Positions 1 to 5,768 are shown, counted from the first letter of the stretch. The stretch: DNA of 8,645 bases from Alphaproteobacteria bacterium (GCA_030639035.1 DAOWDM010000226.1:1-8645); one strand, 5' to 3'. A program made the numbers and translations. Notes: generated by a model not told the origin, from the letters alone.

Positions 1-358
1 CACGAGAAAATGGGGGAAGTTTTGCAGTAACAACAACGGCAGCTACATTCTTTGATTTAATAGAACCGTCTCTCGTATTAATTCCAAGACGCTCAAGCAT
101 TCCGATAAGGCTTTGCTTGGTAAATTCCATTGAATCAATGTTGTCGCCTGTGCCGTTAAGTCCAACTACAAGACCATAACCGACAAGCTGATTCTCTCGA
201 ACGCTCTCAAAATTAACAATGTCTTTAATTCTTGAATTGGCAAAAGAAGGTATCGTTGAAGCTATTAGAATAAATCCTGCCGTCAACATAACCATAAACA
301 GAGAAACAGCCTTAACTGCTATTGCTTGTTGTTTTGTTTTTTCAAGCTGTCTGCTCAT
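1..358 (-). CDS. flgI: Flagellar P-ring protein FlgI, 5' part (runs off window)
   Basis: The N-terminal 119 residues of FlgI, which forms the periplasmic P-ring around the flagellar rod. A long signal peptide is visible: a basic start, a hydrophobic stretch at about residues 18-36, and likely cleavage after S-F-A at residue 40. The mature protein then begins with the family signature: SRIKDIVNFESVRENQLVGY (42-61), followed by GLVVGLNGTGD. The start at 358 is preferred because minus-strand GAGG sits 6 nt upstream. An in-frame ATG at 370 has a poorer site. The gene is separated from the flgFGAH block by fliX, dksA and a FlaF-like gene, and has its own sigma-54 promoter. The 3' part lies outside the window. 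The family call is very secure. Confidence 0.95.
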   Translation of the reverse strand, partial: MSRQLEKTKQQAIAVKAVSLFMVMLTAGFILIASTIPSFANSRIKDIVNFESVRENQLVGYGLVVGLNGTGDNIDSMEFTKQSLIGMLERLGINTRDGSIKSKNVAAVVVTAKLPPFSR

Positions 359-364
359 AATATG

Positions 365-368
365 CCTC
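365..368 (-). promoter_or_regulatory. Ribosome binding site deciding the flgI start
   Basis: Minus-strand GAGG lies 6 nt before the ATG at 358. The alternative ATG at 370 overlaps this site and has no comparable Shine-Dalgarno sequence of its own. Confidence 0.6.
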
Positions 369-396
369 ATTAATAATAATTCTTCGTTTATAAGCT

Positions 397-412
397 TGCA
401 AATTCGATGCCA
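397..412 (-). promoter_or_regulatory. Sigma-54 (-24/-12) promoter of flgI
   Basis: On the minus strand the sequence reads TGGCATCGAATTTGCA. This matches the RpoN consensus TGGCAC-N5-TTGCA with the invariant GG and GC at the correct 10-bp separation. Transcription would start near 386, giving a leader of about 28 nt before the flgI ATG at 358. In Caulobacter the middle-to-late basal-body and hook genes use sigma-54 with the activator FlbD. The match and its position are seen directly; activity is inferred. Confidence 0.8.
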
Positions 413-488
413 ATTACCATGCAGTTGGTAAGCTGTTGAATTTTAAGAGAAAAATAAAAAGAAGATATGGCTGGAAATTGAATTGATA

Positions 489-501
489 GGCAAATTTTGC
501 C
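489..501. promoter_or_regulatory. Perfect palindrome, candidate activator-binding site
   Basis: GGCAAATTTTGCC is a perfect 6-bp inverted repeat around one central T. It lies about 103-115 bp upstream of the predicted flgI start point, the usual distance for a sigma-54 enhancer-binding protein. It also abuts the candidate fliX -35 at 505-510. A related sequence lies upstream of the flgF promoter (5867-5879). An FlbD-type regulator is the natural candidate, but binding is inferred. Confidence 0.5.
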
Positions 502-504
502 CTC

Positions 505-533
505 TTTTGTAAATTGTTTTCTCGGTATATAAT
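505..533 (+). promoter_or_regulatory. Sigma-70-like promoter of fliX
   Basis: A perfect -10 TATAAT at 528-533 is preceded, with 17-bp spacing, by a weak -35 TTTTGT at 505-510. An alternative -35, TTGTAA at 507-512, has 15-bp spacing. Transcription would start near 540, giving a leader of about 31 nt. The poor -35 next to a palindrome fits an activator- or repressor-controlled promoter. Confidence 0.5.
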
Positions 534-571
534 AGTATCTAAGAAAAACCTTTGCAGGATTGTTTACAGCG

Positions 572-1003
572 ATGAGAATTAAAGGCACAGATTCTACAAA
601 ATCCGTTAAGTCTTCTAAAAAGGCTAAAAAAACGGATTCAGATGCGAATTTCGCTAGCCACCTTGCTGAATATGTAAGCGATGGGGAATCTGCTGCGACC
701 TCTTCTGTAGAAAGTCCAACTAACGTAGCAGGTGTTAATTCTATTTTTTCTGTTCAAAATACTAACGGAGCAGATGACAGAGAACAAAAACGGCGTATGA
801 TTCAGCAAGGCGAGAATATTCTCGATCGCTTAGAAGAAATCAGAGATGGAATTTTAACTGGTTCAATCTCAAAACAACGCCTGATTGACCTTGCCCAAAT
901 GGTACGCAATCGTCGTGAACGTGGCGGAGACCCTAGGCTTACAACTATTCTTGATGAAATCGAATTGCGTGCAGAAGTAGAGCTTGCAAAGCTTTTTAGG
1001 TAA
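572..1003 (+). CDS. fliX: Flagellar assembly regulator FliX
   Basis: A 143-residue FliX-family protein. In Caulobacter FliX is a cytoplasmic factor that couples early basal-body assembly to the activity of the sigma-54 activator FlbD. The start is ATG at 572, which gives the typical MRIKG opening. A TTG at 560 is in frame but lies on top of the only AGGA (556-559). Residues 6-70 are Ser/Thr/Lys-rich and probably disordered. The conserved part is the C-terminal helical half: LDRLEEIRDGILTGSIS, then NRRERGGDPRLTTILDEIEL and AEVELAKL at the end. The gene diverges from flgI, as in Caulobacter, and lies 119 bp before dksA. Both flagellar operons it could govern here carry sigma-54 promoters. The C-terminal match is clear. 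Confidence 0.88.
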   Translation: MRIKGTDSTKSVKSSKKAKKTDSDANFASHLAEYVSDGESAATSSVESPTNVAGVNSIFSVQNTNGADDREQKRRMIQQGENILDRLEEIRDGILTGSISKQRLIDLAQMVRNRRERGGDPRLTTILDEIELRAEVELAKLFR

Positions 1004-1005
1004 AA

Positions 1006-1023
1006 AACATCTTAATAGATGTT
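1006..1023 (+). other. Small hairpin after fliX
   Basis: AACATCT-TAAT-AGATGTT forms a 7-bp stem with a 4-nt loop starting 3 nt after the fliX stop. No T-run follows, so it looks more like a processing or stabilising hairpin than an intrinsic terminator. fliX-dksA read-through is possible. Confidence 0.35.
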
Positions 1024-1042
1024 AAATGGTAATTTTGAACAC

Positions 1043-1071
1043 TTGCGATAGAACTATTCTCAGTATATGTT
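1043..1071 (+). promoter_or_regulatory. Possible sigma-70-like promoter of dksA
   Basis: TTGCGA (1043-1048) and TATGTT (1066-1071) are 17 bp apart and lie about 50 bp before the dksA ATG. Each hexamer is an imperfect match in AT-rich DNA, so this is a weak call. Confidence 0.3.
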
Positions 1072-1122
1072 GTTTTTTGTTAGATTTTTAAGTGTCTGAA
1101 AAAAGAAAGGACTTTGAAAAAC

Positions 1123-1542
1123 ATGTCGACAATCACTGTTCCACCTAATTACAAACCTTCTAAAGATGAAGAGTTTATGAATGATTTGCAACATGAATAT
1201 TTTCGTCTGAAACTTGAAAATTGGAAAATAGAATTACTGAAAGAATCAGAAGAGACCATTGGTCATCTAAGAGAAGGCGGTCTTCTTGTTCCTGACGCTT
1301 CAGATAGAGCGACAGCAGAAGCCGACCGTGCTTTGGAATTAAGAACTAAGGATAGAATCAGAAAGCTTATTAGCAAAATTGATAAAGCTATCGAAAGAGT
1401 TAATAATAAAACATACGGCTATTGTGAAGTTACAGGCGAACCTATAGGAATTAAACGTCTTGAAGCTCGTCCAGTTGCAACCATGACAATAGAAGCTCAG
1501 GAAAACCATGAGCTAATGGAAAAAACACACAGCGACAAATAA
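1123..1542 (+). CDS. dksA: DksA/TraR-family transcription factor, single-cysteine form
   Basis: A 139-residue DksA, the cytoplasmic protein that enters the RNA polymerase secondary channel and works with ppGpp on rRNA, amino-acid and flagellar promoters. The coiled-coil tip motif D-x-x-D-x-A is intact as D58, D61 and A63 (PDASDRATAEADRALELR). The second helix leads into a zinc-finger region YGYCEVTGEPIGIKRLEARP. Only C101 of the four classical ligands survives; the others align with T104, T122 and A125. One-cysteine DksA proteins are known in Alphaproteobacteria, for example in Rhodobacter. The ATG at 1123 is chosen over a TTG at 1114 because AAAGGA (1106-1111) lies 11 nt before the ATG and only 2 nt before the TTG. 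The next gene is convergent, with a terminator between them. Confidence 0.93.
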   Translation: MSTITVPPNYKPSKDEEFMNDLQHEYFRLKLENWKIELLKESEETIGHLREGGLLVPDASDRATAEADRALELRTKDRIRKLISKIDKAIERVNNKTYGYCEVTGEPIGIKRLEARPVATMTIEAQENHELMEKTHSDK

Positions 1543-1580
1543 AGTTGTTTTTATAGTTTAGCTGTACTTTATGAAAACAA

Positions 1581-1614
1581 AAAAACGGTCATAGTTTTAT
1601 CTGTGACCGTTTTT
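1581..1614. terminator. Bidirectional intrinsic terminator between dksA and flaF-like
   Basis: An 11-bp perfect stem, AAAAACGGTCA (1581-1591) with TGACCGTTTTT (1604-1614), encloses a 12-nt loop. On the + strand the core CGGTCA/TGACCG is followed by T5-G-T4. On the minus strand it is followed by T7-G-T4. It can therefore end both dksA and, from the other side, the flgFGAH-flaF transcript. Confidence 0.85.
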
Positions 1615-1633
1615 GTTTTAAAAGTTATGTTAT
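1610..1633 (+). repeat. Left copy of a 24-bp perfect direct repeat
   Basis: TTTTTGTTTTAAAAGTTATG plus four further bases is repeated exactly at 1856-1879. The left copy overlaps the T-tract of the dksA terminator. The right copy contains the stop codon of the flaF-like gene. Confidence 0.9.
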
Positions 1634-1660
1634 ACAATAGCGTTGCTTTTAAAATATCGC

Positions 1661-1686
1661 CGTCATTCTGAGGAGCGTTAGCGACC
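1661..1686 (+). repeat. Half copy of REP-like repeat
   Basis: CGTCATTCTGAGGAGCG followed by TTAGCGACC repeats the left arm of the palindrome at 1692 with one inserted T. It lies 5 bp before that arm in the same orientation and has no matching right arm of its own. Confidence 0.8.
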
Positions 1687-1691
1687 ACCTC

Positions 1692-1784
1692 CGTCATTCT
1701 GAGGAGCGTAGCGACGTGAGAATCTCATTGAGATTGTGCAGGCAAAAGTGAGATTGCTACGTCGCTACGCTCCTCACAATGACG
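1692..1784. repeat. REP-like long palindrome
   Basis: The 36-nt arms at 1692-1727 and 1749-1784 pair at 32 of 36 positions around a 21-nt centre. The arms carry CGTCATT..TGAGGAGCGTAGCGACGT and end in AATCTCA. The unit resembles the GTCATTCTGAG...AATCTC class of dispersed intergenic palindromes found in many bacterial genomes. On RNA it would form a very stable hairpin in the 3' region of read-through transcripts from either side. No gene lies in 1543-1875; this element, the repeats around it and the terminator account for most of that stretch. Confidence 0.85.
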
Positions 1785-1855
1785 TTGGTAGCGGTAGAAA
1801 AGCTACACTTTCATTGCATAGAAAGCGGTCAGACAGAAACACTGTATAACATAGC

Positions 1856-1879
1856 TTTTTGTTTTAAAAGTTATGTTAT
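1856..1879 (+). repeat. Right copy of the 24-bp direct repeat
   Basis: Identical to 1610-1633. It also forms the right arm of a 14-bp hairpin with one mismatch: ATAACATAGCTTTT at 1846-1859 pairs with AAAAGTTATGTTAT at 1866-1879 across a 6-nt loop. Confidence 0.9.
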
Positions 1880-2226
1880 TTTTCTATTTTTTCTAGGCTT
1901 TCAAGCAAGCCTTCTGCGATTTGCAGATTTGTATTTATCAAAGCTTCAACAGTATCAAAATTAAGGTCTCTGCCGAGTTCAAAAGTTTTTTGTGCTACAA
2001 AATCACTAAGACGTAGAAGATTATTGCGAGTTTCCATAGGGAATTGGCTGTCACTGCGTTTAACAAGTGTTCTGATGCCAACCCATAACTTTAAATTCCT
2101 GTCCAGAGCAGTTACCATAGAGGCTTCATTTCTTTCCTCTTTTGCCATAGACATATCAATAGCTGCTTTAGTAATTGCCAGTGCATCTTCCTCAAGAGGA
2201 GTAAGTAACCGAGTAGAATCTACCAT
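1876..2226 (-). CDS. FlaF-like flagellin-synthesis regulator
   Basis: A 116-residue helical, soluble protein that resembles the alphaproteobacterial FlaF family. The matching core runs from about residue 40: LDRNLKLWVGIRTLV, then TRNNLLRLSDFVAQKTFEL, and a C-terminal LINTNLQIAEGLL. These correspond to the family pattern 'L-x-x-N-x-x-LW ... LR-x-N-x-x-L-x-x-FV ... LI-x-x-N-x-x-I-x-x-GL'. FlaF is needed for flagellin production and filament assembly in Caulobacter and usually sits beside flagellin and flbT. Here it is the last gene of a rod/L-ring operon, 108 bp after flgH, with a good AAAGG 7 nt before the ATG. A FlbY- or FlgN-like helper protein is an alternative reading. Its stop codon lies inside the right copy of the 24-bp repeat. 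Confidence 0.6.
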   Translation of the reverse strand: MVDSTRLLTPLEEDALAITKAAIDMSMAKEERNEASMVTALDRNLKLWVGIRTLVKRSDSQFPMETRNNLLRLSDFVAQKTFELGRDLNFDTVEALINTNLQIAEGLLESLEKIEK

Positions 2227-2334
2227 AATCAGACCTTTATATAAAAAAGTTTAAATTCAAATGCTCATTTTTCAACTTATAATGATAAAGTAAACATAAG
2301 TACATTAAAAATAGTATTGTTTTTCATAGTCAAC

Positions 2335-3099
2335 TTAGAACGGCATTATTATATCTAGAATCTGCCTGCCGTATCTAGGCTGTTGAACATCGCTGATAGT
2401 ACCTCTTCCGCCGTATGCTATACGCAATTCAGCTATTTTGCTGGATTCTACAGTGTTTTGAGAAGTAATATCCGAGCGGCGAATAATACCAGACATCACC
2501 AGCTGACGTAATTCAAAATTAACACGAACTTCCTGACTGCCATTAATAACCAGATTTCCATTTGGAAGAATCTGGGTAACAATTGCAGCAAAAGTAATGT
2601 CAATTTCTTCATTTCTGTTAATAGTTCCGTCTCCAACATTGCTTCTGCTTGTTTCAATATCTATAAGATTTGACGGATTAACGCTTTCAGGAAGAATTAC
2701 ACTTAAGTTGTTTTCAAGTCCTCCAAGTGCATTGATTTTAGCAGAATCTGTGTCTTTCCCACGCTTTTGCTCGGATTTATTCTGAAGCAATGCCTTGTCT
2801 TTAATTGTAACATTAACAGTTAGAATATCTCCGACCTGATTTGCTCTTTGGTCTTTAAAGAAAGCTCTAGCTCCGTGTCTCCATAGCGAATTGATTTTAG
2901 GAGCAGCAGAAACTGGGTCAGGCATTGGCATTGTTACAGGCTGATAGCCATGAGCTTCTGTAGGGTTTTCTATGTTGCTGAGTTTCGGAGGAGCTCCTAC
3001 TTCCGACATGCGGTTAAGAGCGTTGCACCCTGTAAGTGAAACAACAGCTATCATCAGTAAGACTGAAGAATATCGTTTGCTTATATTAAAATTTCTCAT
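2335..3099 (-). CDS. flgH: Flagellar L-ring lipoprotein FlgH
   Basis: A 254-residue FlgH, the outer-membrane lipoprotein that forms the L-ring bushing of the hook-basal body. A lipoprotein signal is clear: basic N-terminus, hydrophobic residues 13-22 and lipobox L-T-G-C with the lipidated cysteine at 25. Family blocks include SLWRHGARAFFKDQRANQVG, DILTVNVTIKD, GNLVINGSQEVRVNFELRQL and the end GRGTISDVQQPRYGRQILDI. Length is normal. Minus-strand AGGG lies 7 nt before the ATG and overlaps the end of flgA, 11 bp away, so the two are probably translationally linked. Confidence 0.96.
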   Translation of the reverse strand: MRNFNISKRYSSVLLMIAVVSLTGCNALNRMSEVGAPPKLSNIENPTEAHGYQPVTMPMPDPVSAAPKINSLWRHGARAFFKDQRANQVGDILTVNVTIKDKALLQNKSEQKRGKDTDSAKINALGGLENNLSVILPESVNPSNLIDIETSRSNVGDGTINRNEEIDITFAAIVTQILPNGNLVINGSQEVRVNFELRQLVMSGIIRRSDITSQNTVESSKIAELRIAYGGRGTISDVQQPRYGRQILDIIMPF

Positions 3100-3110
3100 A
3101 ACAGTTCCCT

Positions 3111-4109
3111 CTACATTCTGTTCATTGCAAGAGTAGTTTCTGCAATGCTTACTGTTATTTCATCAGCACCAGTTACAGTTCCTTGAACTATAGTTTTGCT
3201 TTTAATGTTTTGAATCCTGATAATATCTCCATCGCTTCCATTTTCCAAAGCTTTCCCTCTGGTTGTCAGAGTCATAAAAGGAGTTTTCAAGAACATTGTT
3301 ACCATTCGTCCTTTGGAAACCATTATAGGATTTTGTACGTTGCTCATCTGAATAATAGTTCCAGAGCGAATCATTCGACGGACTTCTTTGCCTATAAGTT
3401 GAGTGGAATCAGTAATGCTGTTATGACGCAGCTGGTCTGTTCTTATTGTTATCATTTTAATATCTTTGGCTGTAATGAGTTCACCTTGAGGCATGTTGTC
3501 TAAAACAACAGGAATTACAGTTGTTTCAAAAACTTTACCTCTTAGATACATCTGAAAAGCATCAGGAGTTCCGACAAGAATTTCTGCAACAGCCGTAAAT
3601 CTCCGCAACCGCTTGTTATAAGAAACGTTGTTTATTGTTATTTTCGGTTCAATATCAATTGGTGCATGAATAATAGTTGAACGTTTGTTAATAGCAACTT
3701 CTGCATCAGATGAAACACCATGAAATGTAAGAGCTTCATGAAGCTTTTCTTTTATAGTTTCGTTATCAATAATTTGACTGGCTCGTTTTACAGTAACTCT
3801 ATCAAACTTTGATATTGGTTTCCAGTCGATATTGTAAGAACGTGCCGTGCGGTACAGCCATTTCATTTCAAAAATGCTTTTTTTGCCAGCCTTTGGAGCA
3901 AATGCAACAGGCTGTTCAGTATTCTCAGAAATGTTATTGAAAATATCACCTAAAAGAACATGTTGTCCTTCTACTGTTACCATGCGGTTTAAGCTAACAG
4001 GAGCAGGAGCAATCTGCACATTTTCTGTGATACTTATTGCTTGTTCAGCATAAACTGAATTTGTTATGGCAAGCAATCCTATTGCAAATGATAATACAAA
4101 CTTTTTCAT
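3111..4109 (-). CDS. flgA: P-ring assembly chaperone FlgA
   Basis: A 332-residue periplasmic FlgA, the chaperone that helps FlgI assemble into the P-ring. ATG at 4109 gives a textbook signal peptide (MKKFVLSFAIGLLAITNSVYA). AAGGGG lies 7 nt upstream. An in-frame GTG at 4130 would add seven residues ahead of the signal and is not favoured. The N-terminal half is the extra domain typical of the long alphaproteobacterial FlgA. The C-terminal half has the SAF/ChapFlgA pattern: VIPVVLDNMPQGELITAKDI, then LIGKEVRRMIRSGTII and GDIIRIQNIKSKTIVQGTV. It lies 29 bp after flgG and 11 bp before flgH. The FlgI substrate is encoded in the same window but from a separate promoter. Confidence 0.93.
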   Translation of the reverse strand: MKKFVLSFAIGLLAITNSVYAEQAISITENVQIAPAPVSLNRMVTVEGQHVLLGDIFNNISENTEQPVAFAPKAGKKSIFEMKWLYRTARSYNIDWKPISKFDRVTVKRASQIIDNETIKEKLHEALTFHGVSSDAEVAINKRSTIIHAPIDIEPKITINNVSYNKRLRRFTAVAEILVGTPDAFQMYLRGKVFETTVIPVVLDNMPQGELITAKDIKMITIRTDQLRHNSITDSTQLIGKEVRRMIRSGTIIQMSNVQNPIMVSKGRMVTMFLKTPFMTLTTRGKALENGSDGDIIRIQNIKSKTIVQGTVTGADEITVSIAETTLAMNRM

Positions 4110-4116
4110 GGTTTTG

Positions 4117-4122
4117 CCCCTT
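4117..4122 (-). promoter_or_regulatory. Ribosome binding site deciding the flgA start
   Basis: Minus-strand AAGGGG lies 7 nt before the ATG at 4109. It falls inside the sequence that would be coding if the upstream GTG at 4130 were used. Confidence 0.6.
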
Positions 4123-4138
4123 TTAATCACTGCTTATC

Positions 4139-4927
4139 CTATTTCATCTGATTTACAGAGTTCATCATCTGATCTGCTGTCTGGATTATTTTTGAGTTCA
4201 TTTCATATGCACGCTGGGCACTTATCAGCTCGGTAATTTCTGATACAACATTGATGTTGGAAGTTTCAAGGTAGCCTTGAAGAATTGTTCCATAACCAGC
4301 AGAACCTGGAACAGTAGAACTTGGCTGTCCAGAAGCAGGAGTTTCTTTGAAAAGATTGTTTCCAGATGCTTCCAAACCTGCATCATTCGGGAAAGTTGCA
4401 AGCTGCAATTGACCTACATTTGATGATTCTGTTTGTCCGTCAATAGCAGCAAAGACTTCTCCTGAGCTGTTGATGCTGATTGAAATTGCATTATTTGGAA
4501 CTGTAATACCAGGCATAACTGTATAGCCGTCATGGGTTACTATCTGCCCTTCAGGGCTTAGCTGAAAAGAACCATCTCGAGTATAAGCTGTTCCTTTTCC
4601 TCCTGGAAGTTCAACTTGGAAATAACCGTTTCCTTGAATAGCCATATCCAGAGTGTTGTCAGTGTTTAGCATACTTCCATGTTCAGTGATTCGATATACA
4701 GAAGCTGTTTTAACACCATTACCCAATTGAACTCCGCAAGGAACAATAGTTCCAGAATCCGATGAGCTTGTACCGACTCTTCTTAAATTCTGATAAATAA
4801 GGTCTTGAAATTCACCGCGTCTACGAGAATAGGCGGTTGTGTTCATATTAGCTATATTATTGGAAATAATCTCAACATTAGTTTGTTGAGCTAGCATTCC
4901 TGTTGCACCTATGTTTAATGCTCTCAT
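4139..4927 (-). CDS. flgG: Flagellar distal rod protein FlgG
   Basis: A 262-residue FlgG, the distal rod subunit exported by the flagellar type III system. The N-terminal rod domain is MRALNIGATGMLAQQ with NNIANMNTTAY at 23-33. The FlgG-specific stretch follows at about 45-72 (YQNLRRVGTSSSDSGTIVPC...). The central D1 block contains DMAIQGNGYFQV. The C-terminus has LETSNINVVSEITELISAQR and ends in QMMNSVNQMK. Length and start are standard, with minus-strand AAAGGA 8 nt before the ATG. It lies 31 bp after flgF. One cysteine, C64, replaces the usual Ser of the VPSG motif, which is uncommon for an axial protein. Confidence 0.97.
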   Translation of the reverse strand: MRALNIGATGMLAQQTNVEIISNNIANMNTTAYSRRRGEFQDLIYQNLRRVGTSSSDSGTIVPCGVQLGNGVKTASVYRITEHGSMLNTDNTLDMAIQGNGYFQVELPGGKGTAYTRDGSFQLSPEGQIVTHDGYTVMPGITVPNNAISISINSSGEVFAAIDGQTESSNVGQLQLATFPNDAGLEASGNNLFKETPASGQPSSTVPGSAGYGTILQGYLETSNINVVSEITELISAQRAYEMNSKIIQTADQMMNSVNQMK

Positions 4928-4958
4928 TTTTCAAGTCCTTTCTTTATATTATTGTTTG

Positions 4959-5705
4959 TTATGCTCTGCCTTGTCTTGAAAGAGCTTCTACAGCCTTTCT
5001 TATGCGACCATCTTCTTCTTCCATTATTTTATTAAGCTTTGAAAATGAACGCTGGATAGCAATCATTTTTGTCATTTCAACAACAGGCTTAACATTCGAC
5101 TGTTCAAGCATTCCTTGTGTCAAATCAGGAGACTCGACATTTGCTGGTGAATTGCTGCTACTTGTTTCATAAAGACCGCTGTGTGTTTTTTTAAGTTCCT
5201 GCTGTTTCTCAAATTCGACTACACGGAGCTTTCCGATTGTACCGTTTTCAGTAGATACTGTTCCGTCTCTTGCTATTGTTATCTGAGTTTCAGTTGGAGC
5301 AAAGAAAAATGGCTGTAAGTCTTCTGACATTACAGGATAACCGCTGCTTGTAACCATCTGCCCTTGATTATCGAGCTTAAAACTGCCGTTACGAGTAAAG
5401 CGTTCACCTTCAGGAGCTTCAATTGCAAAATATCCATCACCTTGAATAGCAACATCTAAAGGATTGTCTGTTTGAATCATTTGACCACAGGAAAAATCAC
5501 GAACCGTACCTAAGTCCTGCACAAAAGAAACTTTATTATCAAACTTTCTTTCGCTGGCTTGAGATTTAACAAGGTATTCAACAAAAAGCGGCTCTTCACC
5601 TTTATACGCAGTAGTGTTCATGTTGGCGATATTATTTGCCACCATGCCAAGTTGACGATGTAAAGAGGTCTGACGTGAAAGAGCTATATATGTTGTATTT
5701 TCCAT
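4959..5705 (-). CDS. flgF: Flagellar proximal rod protein FlgF
   Basis: A 248-residue FlgF, a proximal-rod subunit exported by the flagellar type III apparatus. The N-terminal rod helix and signature are ALSRQTSLHRQLGMVANNIA followed by NMNTTAYK. The central block is NPLDVAIQGDGYFAIEAPEG and FTRNGSFKL. The C-terminal helix includes LEQSNVKPVVEMTKMIAIQR. The ATG at 5705 is preferred; extension to a TTG at 5723 would add six mostly basic residues not seen in the family. C73 sits where many FlgF proteins have Pro (FSCGQ against FSPGP). It is the first gene of the flgFGAH-flaF block and diverges from fliL. Confidence 0.95.
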   Translation of the reverse strand: MENTTYIALSRQTSLHRQLGMVANNIANMNTTAYKGEEPLFVEYLVKSQASERKFDNKVSFVQDLGTVRDFSCGQMIQTDNPLDVAIQGDGYFAIEAPEGERFTRNGSFKLDNQGQMVTSSGYPVMSEDLQPFFFAPTETQITIARDGTVSTENGTIGKLRVVEFEKQQELKKTHSGLYETSSSNSPANVESPDLTQGMLEQSNVKPVVEMTKMIAIQRSFSKLNKIMEEEDGRIRKAVEALSRQGRA

Positions 5706-5752
5706 TTTTCTCTTGCCTCGCAATCAAAATTATAATTTCTGGCTTTATTATA

Positions 5753-5768
5753 TGCACAAGCTGTGCCA
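5753..5768 (-). promoter_or_regulatory. Sigma-54 (-24/-12) promoter of the flgFGAH operon
   Basis: The minus strand reads TGGCACAGCTTGTGCA. The -24 element TGGCAC is perfect and the -12 element has the invariant GC at the right distance, with one deviation (TGTGC for TTTGC-type). Predicted start is near 5742, about 36 nt before the flgF ATG at 5705. Position and spacing match the flgI promoter closely, which suggests co-regulation of rod, L-ring and P-ring. Confidence 0.8.

Larger units (their letters stand above)
1620..1859. mobile_element. MITE-like 240-bp insertion with inverted termini
   Basis: The ends are inverted repeats matching at 16 of 17 positions: AAAAGTTATGTTATACA at 1620-1636 and, on the minus strand, AAAAGCTATGTTATACA at 1859-1843. 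TGTTTT flanks both sides (1614-1619 and 1860-1865) and could be a target duplication. The interior encodes nothing recognisable and carries a REP-like palindrome and a half copy. Collapsing the 24-bp direct repeat restores a compact dksA-terminator-flaF junction, which supports insertion. No transposase is present, so movement would have to be in trans. The exact boundaries and family are uncertain. Confidence 0.5.

Noticed and set aside
424..480. Two TGG...TTGA sequences upstream of fliX as sigma-54 promoters
   Set aside because: In both the -12 element is displaced by one base and lacks the invariant GC.
560..571. Earlier TTG start for fliX
   Set aside because: The only AGGA overlaps the TTG by position, and the MRIKG start at 572 is the family's usual opening.
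219..588. Open frames in both directions over the flgI start and the flgI-fliX intergenic region
   Set aside because: The + strand frame is antisense to the FlgI signal peptide, and the minus strand frame covers the promoters; neither has a good start context.
1012..1025. TTAA-N6-TTAA before dksA as a possible CtrA box
   Set aside because: The CtrA consensus needs a 7-bp spacer, and the two TTAA sequences lie partly in the small post-fliX hairpin; AT-rich DNA yields such pairs by chance.
1661..1784. CRISPR-like array
   Set aside because: There are only one full palindrome and one half copy, with no regular spacers; the structure is REP-like.
1779..1964. A 61-codon + strand open frame starting in the right arm of the palindrome
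   Set aside because: It runs through repeat DNA and antisense to the flaF-like gene, lacks a ribosome binding site and shows no recognisable domain.
2227..2334. A separate promoter for the flaF-like gene (TTGACT just after the flgH stop)
   Set aside because: No -10 sequence lies at a proper distance and there is no terminator after flgH, so read-through from flgH is the simpler explanation.
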